Assembly: GCA_023389255.1 (NCBI GenBank)
Contig: JAEWER010000015.1
Span: forward strand, 1 to 37,178
Direction of reading: 5' to 3'
Length of the DNA stretch: 37,178 nucleotides
Source: Bacillota bacterium
Lineage (GTDB): Bacteria; Bacillota; Clostridia; Saccharofermentanales; DTU023
Below, one piece after another: positions 10,974 to 17,501 of this stretch. A program made the position numbers and the translations under genes. The notes beneath the pieces were generated by a model. That model was not told where the DNA came from. It saw only the letters and a program-made list of their open reading frames with translations, and ran no database searches. The stretch's first letter is position 1. Every line of letters begins with the position of its first letter.

Positions 10974-11026
10974 CCCAGAGGCACAGCCTCTGGGGAACAG
11001 TTAAACTGATATTAACTGTTCCCCAG
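10974..11026 (+). promoter_or_regulatory. Two overlapping, mutually exclusive intercistronic RNA hairpins
   Basis: The gap between the shaft pilin and the first sortase holds two perfect inverted repeats. The first pairs 10974-10982 with 10986-10994 (9 bp, loop ACA). The second pairs 10990-11004 with 11012-11026 (15 bp, 7-base loop). They share 10990-10994, so they cannot both form fully. Neither is followed by a T-run, so a simple Rho-independent terminator is unlikely. A structure protecting the 3' end of the abundant pilin mRNA, or a partial processing or attenuation site lowering sortase output, would fit. That role is inference. Confidence 0.8.
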
Positions 11027-11040
11027 ACGAGATTGAATAA

Positions 11041-11964
11041 GTGAAAAAGCAGAAGAGACCAACAAAAACAAAAGCAAATAGGGCAAAGTTGAGTGCGTTA
11101 GATCGCTTGCTCACCTCAAAACCTTTCTTAATCTTGATGTTTGTACTGGGGGTGATGATCTTCATCTACCCCTTGATCTCTAACAAATATTACGAGATTA
11201 AGCAGGAAAAGCAGGTGCAAGAATACGAACAAATGCTCAACGAACTGCCTACGGCAGAGGGTAAACGCATCATCGCCCAAGCCCAAGAATACAACCGTAA
11301 ATTGGCGGGCTTAGATGCAGATATCTTTTCGTCCAAGCATCTAAAGGGGATTACTGAACTAGTAACCAATGGAGAGATGCCAAGCTTTTTCAGTGCTGGT
11401 CGTCTAATCGGTTCAGTTACTATACCTAAGATTAGGGCTAAATTACCTATTAGGGTAGGAACCACCGAACAAGTGCTGAGTTATTCAGCTGGCTTTTTAG
11501 TCCACACAAGCTTGCCAGTTGGTGGTAAATCAACGCACAGCGTGATCACGGCCCATCGTGGCTTACCCCAGGCGAGATTGTTTACTGACTTAGATCTGTT
11601 AAAAAATGGTGATGTCTTTCTCATCCAAGTGTTAGACAAACCGCACGCTTATCAAGTAGATCAGATCAAAGTGGTGAAGCCAGACGATACCAGTGCTTTA
11701 CAAATTGTGGAGGGAGAAGATTACACGACTTTACTGACGTGTACCCCCTACATGATCAATACTCATCGGCTGTTGGTGAGAGGTCATCGCATACCCTACA
11801 CACCAGAGCTGGAGGACAAAATAAAACAAGATGAAACAGACGGTTTTTGGGCATTGTTCATGCAGAAATACCGTGAATACATCATCGGTATCGCCATCTT
11901 TCTAATGCTATTGTTGGCGATAACCATTAAAGAAAAGCTGAAGCGGAAAGGTGCTAAGGGTTAG
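11041..11964 (+). CDS. srtC: Class C (pilus-polymerising) sortase 1
   Basis: This 307-residue membrane-bound transpeptidase is expected to join pilin subunits by cleaving IPxTG signals and transferring them to pilin lysines. It starts with GTG at 11041 with only a weak upstream purine stretch, immediately after the hairpins. Membrane segments lie near 28-47 and 280-297. The catalytic triad is visible: H172 in TAHRGL, C234 in LLTCTPY, and R243, nine residues after the Cys as in other class C enzymes. The inhibitory-lid motif is unusual. Where family members carry Asp-Pro-aromatic, this protein has D94-I-F96 and no DP[FWY] anywhere before the barrel. It sits between the major and the minor pilin and is a clear paralogue of the sortase at 13292. 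Substrate assignment among the pilins cannot be read from sequence. Confidence 0.93.
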   Translation: MKKQKRPTKTKANRAKLSALDRLLTSKPFLILMFVLGVMIFIYPLISNKYYEIKQEKQVQEYEQMLNELPTAEGKRIIAQAQEYNRKLAGLDADIFSSKHLKGITELVTNGEMPSFFSAGRLIGSVTIPKIRAKLPIRVGTTEQVLSYSAGFLVHTSLPVGGKSTHSVITAHRGLPQARLFTDLDLLKNGDVFLIQVLDKPHAYQVDQIKVVKPDDTSALQIVEGEDYTTLLTCTPYMINTHRLLVRGHRIPYTPELEDKIKQDETDGFWALFMQKYREYIIGIAIFLMLLLAITIKEKLKRKGAKG

Positions 11965-11967
11965 CGC

Positions 11968-13302
11968 ATGCAGGTAAAAGACAAATTCAACTTCAAACAA
12001 AGCGCTCTAGCTTGCGTGTTGGCTTTGCTACTACTCATGTGGGTGATGCCTGGTATTGCTCGTGCAGAAGCAGTAAACGAGTCTGCAGGTAATCGCTTAG
12101 AAATAGAAAAACACGATGCCAAGCCAGATCACTTATTAACCGAGCAACCTAGTATTTTCAAGCCGGTTGCAGGTAGCATTTATCGCATCTGGCACTTAAC
12201 AGAAGTAGATGATCTGAAAGCTCAGCTCAAACAATTGAGCAGTTTGAGCATCTCTGAACTAGATCAGCGCTATGATGCTATCAACAGCGATCCCACCGAT
12301 GCACAGGGTTTAACGGTGGTAGATAATTTGGCAGATGGACGCTACTACGCAAGAGAAGTAAAAGTCAATAAAACCAAGTTAGAAGCAGTAGCAGGTGATG
12401 TACCTTTTATTGTCGATCTTCCCTATCAAGGGGCAAGAGTGTTGCGTGTTTATCCTAAAAATACAGGTAATGTACCGCCACAAGATGTCAAATGTCGTGT
12501 GCGTCTGACCAAGTACGGACAACCAGCACAGCAAGTTGCTAGAGAAAAATTAGCAGGTGTTAAGTTTGAACTCTATCGACGCAATCTCGATGGTGCAGAT
12601 AGTAAGATACCCGTTAAAGACGGCAAGTATGATGCGAGTGGCAGTACTGTGCTGACCACAGATGCCAACGGTGTTATAGAAGTACGTGATCTGCAACCAG
12701 GCGATTACTACTTTAAGGAAGTTGAAACACTGACTGGCTATCTTTTACTGCCTAAGCCTTTAGAATTTAGTTTTACCGCTGATCAAGTGGTAATTGAACT
12801 TGAAGCAACTAACTATCAAACAGAAGTGGGTGGTATCAAGTTGCGCAAAATTGATGATAACGGTAAAGGGCTGTTGGGTGCACAATTCAAGCTATTACAG
12901 AAGAATGCTGACGGAACCTACAGCACAGTACTCAAAGATGGTGTTGAATACATTGCTACCAGCGATGAAGAAGGCAACTTTAGCTTTGTTGATTTACCCT
13001 TAGGAACCTACTATCTGGCGGAAATTCGTACACCGCAAATTACAGGCAAACAATATTCGAGCTTGCTCAATACGGTACAAGTCGAGATCACAGCCAATAG
13101 TTATAATGAGGGAAAGCTGATCGAAGTGGTTAATCATGAAGTGCCACCTACACCAGAATTACCACGTAAACCGGGCAAGCCAGTGATTCCGCAAACAGGC
13201 GATCTGCGTATCTTTATCTTCTTTGGTATCGGCTTGCTACTAATTTGTACAGGTTGTTGTCTGTACTGGCGGACTCGCAAAGAATTGAGTAATGAAAGAT
13301 AA
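11968..13302 (+). CDS. Minor/basal pilin, SpaA-type, IPQTG-anchored
   Basis: This encodes a 444-residue secreted pilin, probably an ancillary or wall-anchoring subunit. The start at ATG 11968 is supported by AAGGG at 11956-11960 and by a signal peptide with a hydrophobic core at about 14-30 and ARA-EA cleavage. It has a pilin-like motif RVYPKN with K164 and two consecutive SpaA/CnaB domains with E-box glutamates E251 (YFKEVE) and E352 (YLAEIR), so two intramolecular isopeptide bonds are plausible. A proline-rich segment leads to IPQTG (407-411), a membrane helix that contains a Cys pair, and a charged tail. It begins three bases after sortase 1 and overlaps sortase 2 by 11 bases. A small size and proline-rich C-terminus fit a basal pilin, but that position is inferred. 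Confidence 0.9.
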   Translation: MQVKDKFNFKQSALACVLALLLLMWVMPGIARAEAVNESAGNRLEIEKHDAKPDHLLTEQPSIFKPVAGSIYRIWHLTEVDDLKAQLKQLSSLSISELDQRYDAINSDPTDAQGLTVVDNLADGRYYAREVKVNKTKLEAVAGDVPFIVDLPYQGARVLRVYPKNTGNVPPQDVKCRVRLTKYGQPAQQVAREKLAGVKFELYRRNLDGADSKIPVKDGKYDASGSTVLTTDANGVIEVRDLQPGDYYFKEVETLTGYLLLPKPLEFSFTADQVVIELEATNYQTEVGGIKLRKIDDNGKGLLGAQFKLLQKNADGTYSTVLKDGVEYIATSDEEGNFSFVDLPLGTYYLAEIRTPQITGKQYSSLLNTVQVEITANSYNEGKLIEVVNHEVPPTPELPRKPGKPVIPQTGDLRIFIFFGIGLLLICTGCCLYWRTRKELSNER

Positions 13303-14248
13303 AACACAAGTAACTACTAAAACAAAAACTAAAGGTAAGCGACGCAAGAAAAGTCGCTTACCTTATATTATTTTATTTTTGATTGGTCTGGGTATTATGT
13401 TATATCCAGTTATTTCGCGTTTGCACTATCGCATTATTTCCTCTGAAGCGATAACCTCTTTTGAATCAGGTAAAGAGCAATTATCACCTGAGGAGATCGA
13501 CCGCCGTATGCGCCTAGCCTTTGCCTACAATGAAGCTTTGAATGGTAAAGCACAAGCCATGCAGGATCCCTACAAAAAGGAGTATTACCAAAAGGGCTTG
13601 GCGGAGTATGCTCGTATGCTGGAAGTCCACGAACAAATTGGTCACGTGTCCATTCCCAAGCTGGTTATCGACTTGCCCATTTATGCTGGCACCAGTGAAA
13701 CTGTTTTGCGCAAAGGGGTTGGACATCTAGAGGGCACCAGTTTGCCGATTGGCGGTAATAATACGCATACGGTGCTCACAGCCCACCGTGGGTTGCCCGA
13801 AGCTAAACTCTTCACAGACTTAGACAAATTAGCGATCGGAGATCGCTTTTATATCACTAATATCAAAGAAACAATCGCCTACCAAGTAGATCAGATTAAG
13901 ACTGTTGAACCCAGCGACTTCAGTGAATTGACGATTAAGCCAGGACATGATTACGCCACCTTGTTAACGTGTACACCGTACATGATTAACTCGCATCGTT
14001 TATTGGTTCGAGGACATCGCATTGATTATGTGCCAGCAGTGGCAGAAAAAGAGTTAAAGGAGAACAAAGCATCTGTGATTTATAAATGGTTATTCTTTAT
14101 CACTTTAGCAATCTTATTGCTAGTTTTGTATCTCAACGCAGTGAATTACTTAGCCAATAAGAAATTGCGCAAAGAACAACAAAAACAAAGAGAGTTGCTC
14201 GAACAGTTGCAACAGACTAAGCAGGCAAGCGATGAAGAAAACGACTAA
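13292..14248 (+). CDS. srtC: Class C sortase 2
   Basis: This 318-residue pilus sortase overlaps the minor pilin gene by 11 bases, so its translation is probably coupled to it; the ribosome-binding site is weak. A very basic N-terminus precedes a membrane helix (about 24-42), and a second helix lies near 262-282. The lid motif D92-P93-Y94 is canonical. The catalytic residues are H165 (TAHRGL), C227 (LLTCTPY) and R236. The barrel is strikingly similar to sortase 1, including the long TPYMIN-HRLLVRGHRI stretch, suggesting a duplication within the locus. A strong hairpin is embedded in codons 14-25. The C-terminus is a charged, Gln-rich, probably coiled cytoplasmic tail. Confidence 0.93.
   Translation: MKDKTQVTTKTKTKGKRRKKSRLPYIILFLIGLGIMLYPVISRLHYRIISSEAITSFESGKEQLSPEEIDRRMRLAFAYNEALNGKAQAMQDPYKKEYYQKGLAEYARMLEVHEQIGHVSIPKLVIDLPIYAGTSETVLRKGVGHLEGTSLPIGGNNTHTVLTAHRGLPEAKLFTDLDKLAIGDRFYITNIKETIAYQVDQIKTVEPSDFSELTIKPGHDYATLLTCTPYMINSHRLLVRGHRIDYVPAVAEKELKENKASVIYKWLFFITLAILLLVLYLNAVNYLANKKLRKEQQKQRELLEQLQQTKQASDEEND
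13332..13364 (+). promoter_or_regulatory. Terminator-like hairpin inside the start of sortase 2
   Basis: A perfect 12-bp inverted repeat (13332-13343 with 13353-13364, 9-base loop) lies within codons 14-25 of the second sortase, followed by a T-rich but interrupted stretch to about 13380. The stem is GC-containing and stronger than expected by chance in this A-rich coding stretch. It may attenuate transcription into the last two sortases or simply reflect the Lys/Arg codons on one side. Function is inferred. Confidence 0.55.
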
Positions 14249-15128
14249 GCAAGCCATAGCTTTAAGCCTAATTATGGCAGGTGTTTTGGTAGTCTTATTT
14301 CCGCTACTCTGGATCGTTTATGATCAGTCGCAAGAAGCCAAATTAACGCAGAACTATCAACAGCGTATCAAAGCGATGAGCAACACTGAACTTAAGTCTT
14401 GTCTCGCTGATATTAACACCTATAACCAAACTTTGAATCAAGCTAAAGCTGGCTATGTTGACCCGTTTGTCCAAGAGGTTAAAGAAGCTACAAATCCCAT
14501 GAAAAAGTTTGGCTATCAAGATGTTGTAGCCACGATCGAGCTTCCCAAGATAGGTGAAACCTTGAATGTGTATTGGGGTGCGGATGATGGGCACTTGAGC
14601 ATGGGTGCAGCCATCATCGAGGGTACAGATTTTCCTGTAGGTAAACCTGGCACAAGACCAGTAATTGCAGCGCATAGAGGCGGTTGGCGTTTTATCGCCT
14701 TTTACCATTTAGATCAATACGATGTGGGTGATGAAGTCATTTTGCATGTGTTGGATAAAACATATGTATACAGAATGGTCAGCAGCGAGTTTATTCTGCC
14801 CTCTGAAGGTGAAAAAATCTTGCGCATTCCAGGGAAAGATATGCTAACTTTACTGACCTGTGATTACTATCCGCGCAATTGGCGCCGTTTGATCGTTAAT
14901 TTTGAAAGAGTCCTAAGCCAAGCAGAAAAACAGCAGCTAGAGGCTGAACGCAAAGATGGCAAAACTGATTTAGCTACCAACCCAACTACAGCAGAACTTA
15001 ACCTTGATAGTCAGAAGTTGAGCGGTAGAGTTAAGGCTTTTAAGTATGGTATTTGGGCGCTCATCGTTTTATTAATACTTTTATTACTTTGGTTAGTGCG
15101 TAAATTCTGGCGTCTTTACCGTACTTGA
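14232..15128 (+). CDS. Class C-like sortase 3, divergent
   Basis: This 298-residue sortase overlaps sortase 2 by 17 bases. An N-terminal helix (about 8-30) and a C-terminal helix (about 268-290) flank the barrel. The lid motif D77-P78-F79 is present. Catalytic residues are H148 (AAHRGG), C210 (LLTCDYY) and R219 (NWRRLIV). The surroundings of the Cys and Arg differ clearly from those in sortases 1 and 2, which share TPYMIN and RLLVRGHR. It therefore probably recognises a different substrate or performs another step, for example adding the tip or basal pilin. It is the last gene of the pilus operon; no strong terminator follows directly, and the next hairpin with T's is in the leader at 15204-15240. 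Confidence 0.88.
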   Translation: MKKTTKQAIALSLIMAGVLVVLFPLLWIVYDQSQEAKLTQNYQQRIKAMSNTELKSCLADINTYNQTLNQAKAGYVDPFVQEVKEATNPMKKFGYQDVVATIELPKIGETLNVYWGADDGHLSMGAAIIEGTDFPVGKPGTRPVIAAHRGGWRFIAFYHLDQYDVGDEVILHVLDKTYVYRMVSSEFILPSEGEKILRIPGKDMLTLLTCDYYPRNWRRLIVNFERVLSQAEKQQLEAERKDGKTDLATNPTTAELNLDSQKLSGRVKAFKYGIWALIVLLILLLLWLVRKFWRLYRT

Positions 15129-15131
15129 GGT

Positions 15132-15137
15132 TATAAT
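15132..15137 (+). promoter_or_regulatory. Possible -10 box for the transporter transcript
   Basis: A perfect TATAAT lies just after the pilus operon and about 23 bases before the leader stem. I see no convincing -35 at the right spacing, so it rests on the -10 alone. Confidence 0.35.
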
Positions 15138-15159
15138 CCCTAAAGAACATTGAATATTA

Positions 15160-15253
15160 TACGACAGTTCGTTAGTGCCATCCTGTCGTAAAACAAAACC
15201 AGGACTACTAAGCCCTGCTGTGCAGGGCTTTTGTAGTTTTGCGAAGCAAAACT
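15160..15253 (+). promoter_or_regulatory. Structured leader, candidate preQ1 riboswitch
   Basis: The leader begins with a perfect 8-bp stem (15160-15167 with 15183-15190) closing a 15-base loop that starts UUC and contains UUAGU. It is followed by an A-rich stretch and ACUAA at 15207-15211, which could pair with the loop. A stem with a UUC-starting, UAG-containing loop, an A-rich tail and CUA pairing resembles the preQ1-I layout, and the downstream gene is a queuosine-precursor transporter, a known preQ1 target class. The tail is longer than in compact preQ1-I examples, so the class is uncertain. A second hairpin (15235-15242 with 15246-15253, loop GAA) abuts the AAGGAG ribosome-binding site at 15254-15259. 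Confidence 0.5.
15204..15240 (+). terminator. Rho-independent terminator within the transporter leader
   Basis: A 9-bp GC-rich stem (15210-15218 with 15222-15230, loop TGT) is extended by a second pairing, 15204-15208 with 15233-15237. The first arm is followed by TTTTG and then a further TTTT. It may terminate read-through from the pilus operon and may be the expression platform of the leader, because its outer stem uses the same bases as the proposed loop pairing. Confidence 0.7.
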
Positions 15254-15267
15254 AAGGAGAAAAAAAC

Positions 15268-16014
15268 ATGTCTCAAACATCTATAAGAGAAAAATTATCT
15301 CGTTACCAGCAAGAAAGCATAGCTCTTTTCCGCTCCATTCCAGCTATAGCAGTTAGCCTTTTAGTAGTCAGTGTTGTCTGCATGAATCTGCTAGCGAATA
15401 AAACCATTGTTAGTACAGAATGGTTAGCGTTGGACGGTGGCATTCTCATGTCGTGGATGTGCTTTTTGAGTATGGATGTAATAGCTAAACATTTTGGACC
15501 ACGGGCCGCCAATAAAGTCTCTCTGTTAGCCGTGCTGATCAATCTATTAGTCTGCTTGATTTTCAAGTTGGTCAGTTTAATACCCTCTGAAGCGGCTGAC
15601 TATAGTGAATTTAATACTATCTTTGGTGGCACCTGGTTTATTCTGCTGGCGAGCACCATCGCTTTCATTGTGTCAGCTTGGGTTAACAATGGTTTGAACT
15701 GGAGTATCGGACAAGCGTTTAAGCGTAATCCAGATGGTAAACTTGCTTTTGTTACACGTTCCTATGTTTCAACATTAATAGGTCAATTTATTGATAACCT
15801 ACTGTTTGCAGTGATTGTTTTCCGTTTCTTTGCACCGATTTACTGGGACGGCTTTAGCTGGACGTGGTTGCAATGTGTGATGTGTGCTTTAACAGGCGCT
15901 CTCGTTGAGCTTGCTATGGAGATTTTATTTTCACCCATCGGTTACGCAGTAACGAAGCGCTGGCGTGCTGAGGGTGTAGGTCAAGAATATTTGGCATTGG
16001 TGGCAAAAAGATGA
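15268..16014 (+). CDS. Queuosine-precursor transporter, YhhQ/VUT family
   Basis: This encodes a 248-residue integral membrane protein with about six hydrophobic segments (near 27-45, 55-72, 83-102, 116-138, 170-188 and 198-220). The MDVIAKHFGPRAANK segment between early helices and the later SYVSTLIGQFIDNLLF segment are typical of the VUT (COG1738) family, which imports queuosine precursors such as preQ1 or preQ0 for tRNA modification. The start ATG 15268 has AAGGAG at 15254-15259, eight bases upstream. It sits behind a structured leader that resembles a preQ1 switch, which supports the assignment. Its stop overlaps the start of the next gene by four bases (ATGA). The family call is from motifs and context; the exact substrate is inferred. 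Confidence 0.8.
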   Translation: MSQTSIREKLSRYQQESIALFRSIPAIAVSLLVVSVVCMNLLANKTIVSTEWLALDGGILMSWMCFLSMDVIAKHFGPRAANKVSLLAVLINLLVCLIFKLVSLIPSEAADYSEFNTIFGGTWFILLASTIAFIVSAWVNNGLNWSIGQAFKRNPDGKLAFVTRSYVSTLIGQFIDNLLFAVIVFRFFAPIYWDGFSWTWLQCVMCALTGALVELAMEILFSPIGYAVTKRWRAEGVGQEYLALVAKR

Positions 16015-16661
16015 AAATATTGATTACAGGAACCAGCAGTGGCATCGGCCAAGCAATTGCTGAACATTTTTTGCGCTATGAGCATTTGGTTTATGGCTTT
16101 GATCGAGCGCCTGCGACTATTAGGCACGATAACTATCAGCATTATCAATTAGATATTCGTGAGCAAGACAAGTATCCAGAGTTAGATGTTGAAATTCTCA
16201 TCAACAACGCTGGTACGCAAAATGAAGATGACATTGCTACTAATTTGGTAGCTCTAATTGCACTCACAGAAAAGTATGGTGTAAAGCCAGGCATAAAATC
16301 GATCCTGCACATTGGCTCAGCTAGTGCCCACACAGGTTCAGAGTTTCCTGCCTATTGTGCAAGTAAGGGTGGGGTAGTAGCTTATAGTAAAAATGTTGCT
16401 AAGCGAGTAGCAGTTTTCGGCGCTACCTGCAACACGCTGGATCCAGGAGGCGTGTTGACACCGTTGAACGAATGCGTGATGCAAGATAAAAAGCTATGGC
16501 AAGCAATTATGGCAGAAACTCCACTAAAACGTTGGGCAACTCCTGAGGAAATTGCAGAATGGGCATACTTCTTGACTGTGACGAATAAGTTTTGTACAGG
16601 TCAGAGCATCGTAGTTGATGGTGGTGAGATGATTAACCACAACTTCATTTGGACAGAATAG
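16011..16661 (+). CDS. Short-chain dehydrogenase/reductase (SDR)
   Basis: This 216-residue cytosolic NAD(P)-dependent oxidoreductase has the classical SDR layout: TGTSSGIG nucleotide-binding loop (7-14), NNAG (about 66-69), catalytic S103, Y115 and K119 (YCASK), and a DPGGV segment near 143-147. It is shorter than the usual 245-260 residues, with a compact segment between the Rossmann loop and NNAG. The ATGA overlap with the transporter gene implies translational coupling. That ties it to the same physiological role, but its substrate cannot be read from sequence and no queuosine-pathway SDR is known to me. It could also be a 3-oxoacyl-ACP reductase-like housekeeping enzyme. Confidence 0.85.
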   Translation: MKILITGTSSGIGQAIAEHFLRYEHLVYGFDRAPATIRHDNYQHYQLDIREQDKYPELDVEILINNAGTQNEDDIATNLVALIALTEKYGVKPGIKSILHIGSASAHTGSEFPAYCASKGGVVAYSKNVAKRVAVFGATCNTLDPGGVLTPLNECVMQDKKLWQAIMAETPLKRWATPEEIAEWAYFLTVTNKFCTGQSIVVDGGEMINHNFIWTE

Positions 16662-16680
16662 CTAGAAAATACGTGGATTT

Positions 16681-16723
16681 AGACAAAATTTTGTCTTGAA
16701 TTTCTAAGCGTTTTTGTTATACT
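16681..16723 (+). promoter_or_regulatory. Promoter with abutting 16-bp perfect palindrome
   Basis: A perfect palindrome, AGACAAAATTTTGTCT (16681-16696), overlaps the first base of a -35-like TTGAAT (16696-16701). A -10-like TATACT follows at 16718-16723 with a 16-base spacer. The predicted transcript would start near 16730, inside or at the edge of the next terminator hairpin. The palindrome looks like a dimeric-repressor or activator site; I recognise no regulator for it. Confidence 0.5.
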
Positions 16724-16726
16724 TCT

Positions 16727-16756
16727 AGAGCGTCTGTGTACACAGATGCTCTTTTT
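16727..16756 (+). terminator. Rho-independent terminator after the transporter/SDR pair
   Basis: Arms 16727-16738 and 16741-16752 are complementary over 12 positions with one G-U pair (the innermost pairs would open to form the loop), followed by TTTTT. It terminates the SDR transcript and would also catch any transcript begun at the promoter just upstream. Confidence 0.85.
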
Positions 16757-16783
16757 GTTGCTTGTAACTAAACGAATTGCCTA

Positions 16784-16860
16784 GTCTGAACGCCGAACAC
16801 TCAGACCTCATAGTTACCACAACACTTAATTACGATAATTCAGGTGAACCTCTCGCCTGA
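16784..16860 (+). promoter_or_regulatory. Structured 5' leader of the rpmJ operon
   Basis: Two small hairpins precede rpmJ: 16784-16789 with 16801-16806 (6 bp, 11-base loop), and 16840-16847 with 16853-16860 (8 pairs including one G-U, 5-base loop). The second ends about 14 bases before the GGGGGA ribosome-binding site. No infA or other gene fits in 16757-16886, so this is untranslated. Regulation of ribosomal-protein synthesis is plausible but not shown. Confidence 0.45.
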
Positions 16861-16886
16861 GCAAGCACAAGATAGGGGGAAAACAA

Positions 16887-17000
16887 ATGAAAGTCAGACC
16901 GTCTGTTAAGCCGATGTGCGAAAAATGCCGTGTGATCAAACGCAAAGGCAAAGTTATGGTGATCTGTCAGGATCCCAAACACAAACAAAAACAGGGCTAA
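16887..17000 (+). CDS. rpmJ: 50S ribosomal protein L36 (bL36)
   Basis: This encodes the 37-residue large-subunit protein L36. The start ATG 16887 follows GGGGGA at 16875-16880, and the TAA is at 16998-17000. The sequence carries the zinc-binding set C11, C14, C27 and H32 with the usual basic spacing, so this is the zinc-binding (C+) form. It is the first gene of the alpha ribosomal operon here. In many bacteria infA precedes it; here an untranslated leader does. Confidence 0.95.
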   Translation: MKVRPSVKPMCEKCRVIKRKGKVMVICQDPKHKQKQG

Positions 17001-17013
17001 TTCCCAGTTATAG

Positions 17014-17094
17014 CTATTGATAACACACGACAGGATGCGGCTGCATCAATCCTGCTCCGATTGTTGTTTTCCTTATTTCGTGTTTAACCAATAG
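17014..17094 (+). promoter_or_regulatory. Nested stem structure between rpmJ and rpsM, candidate r-protein leader
   Basis: Three nested Watson-Crick stems can form: 17014-17019 with 17089-17094 (6 bp), 17025-17030 with 17078-17083 (6 bp), and directly stacked 17031-17036 with 17049-17054 (6 bp). The inner hairpin can extend by GC pairs closing GGCT. The outer internal loop is symmetric (5 and 5 bases), and a U-rich single strand lies at 17055-17077. The structure ends 18 bases before the GGAGG of rpsM. Position and architecture suggest autoregulation by a ribosomal protein; I do not recognise a named family. Confidence 0.6.
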
Positions 17095-17123
17095 ATAGAC
17101 AAGAAAATTTTTGGAGGTACTAA

Positions 17124-17492
17124 ATGGCACGTATTGCCGGTGTTGATTTACCTAATGAAAAGCGCGTAGAAATCGGGCTTTGCTACATTTATGGTATCGG
17201 CAGAACAGTATCCAACGAGATTTTGGATAAATGCGAAATTAATCCCGATACCCGTGTTAAAGATTTAACTGAAGATCAGGTTTCAAAGATCCGTGACGTC
17301 ATCGAAAACGACTACACCGTCGAAGGTGATTTGCGTCGTCAAATTGCGATGAACATCAAACGTCTAACCGAGATCGGTTGCTACCGTGGTCGTCGTCATC
17401 GTATGGGTTTACCTGTACGTGGACAACGTACCAAGACCAATGCTCGTACTCGTAAAGGTCCTGCTCGTACAGTGGCTAAGAAGAGAAAGTAG
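17124..17492 (+). CDS. rpsM: 30S ribosomal protein S13 (uS13)
   Basis: This encodes the 122-residue small-subunit head protein S13, which contacts the P-site tRNA and the B1 inter-subunit bridge. It has the typical start ARIAGVDLP, the helix-hairpin-helix with YIYGIG, the conserved RGRRHRMGLPVRGQRT segment, and a basic tail. Length is normal for the family. GGAGG at 17113-17117 fixes the start at ATG 17124. It lies 123 bases after rpmJ, a gap occupied by the structured leader, and 9 bases before rpsK. Confidence 0.98.
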   Translation: MARIAGVDLPNEKRVEIGLCYIYGIGRTVSNEILDKCEINPDTRVKDLTEDQVSKIRDVIENDYTVEGDLRRQIAMNIKRLTEIGCYRGRRHRMGLPVRGQRTKTNARTRKGPARTVAKKRK

Positions 17493-17501
17493 GTGTAAGG
17501 T

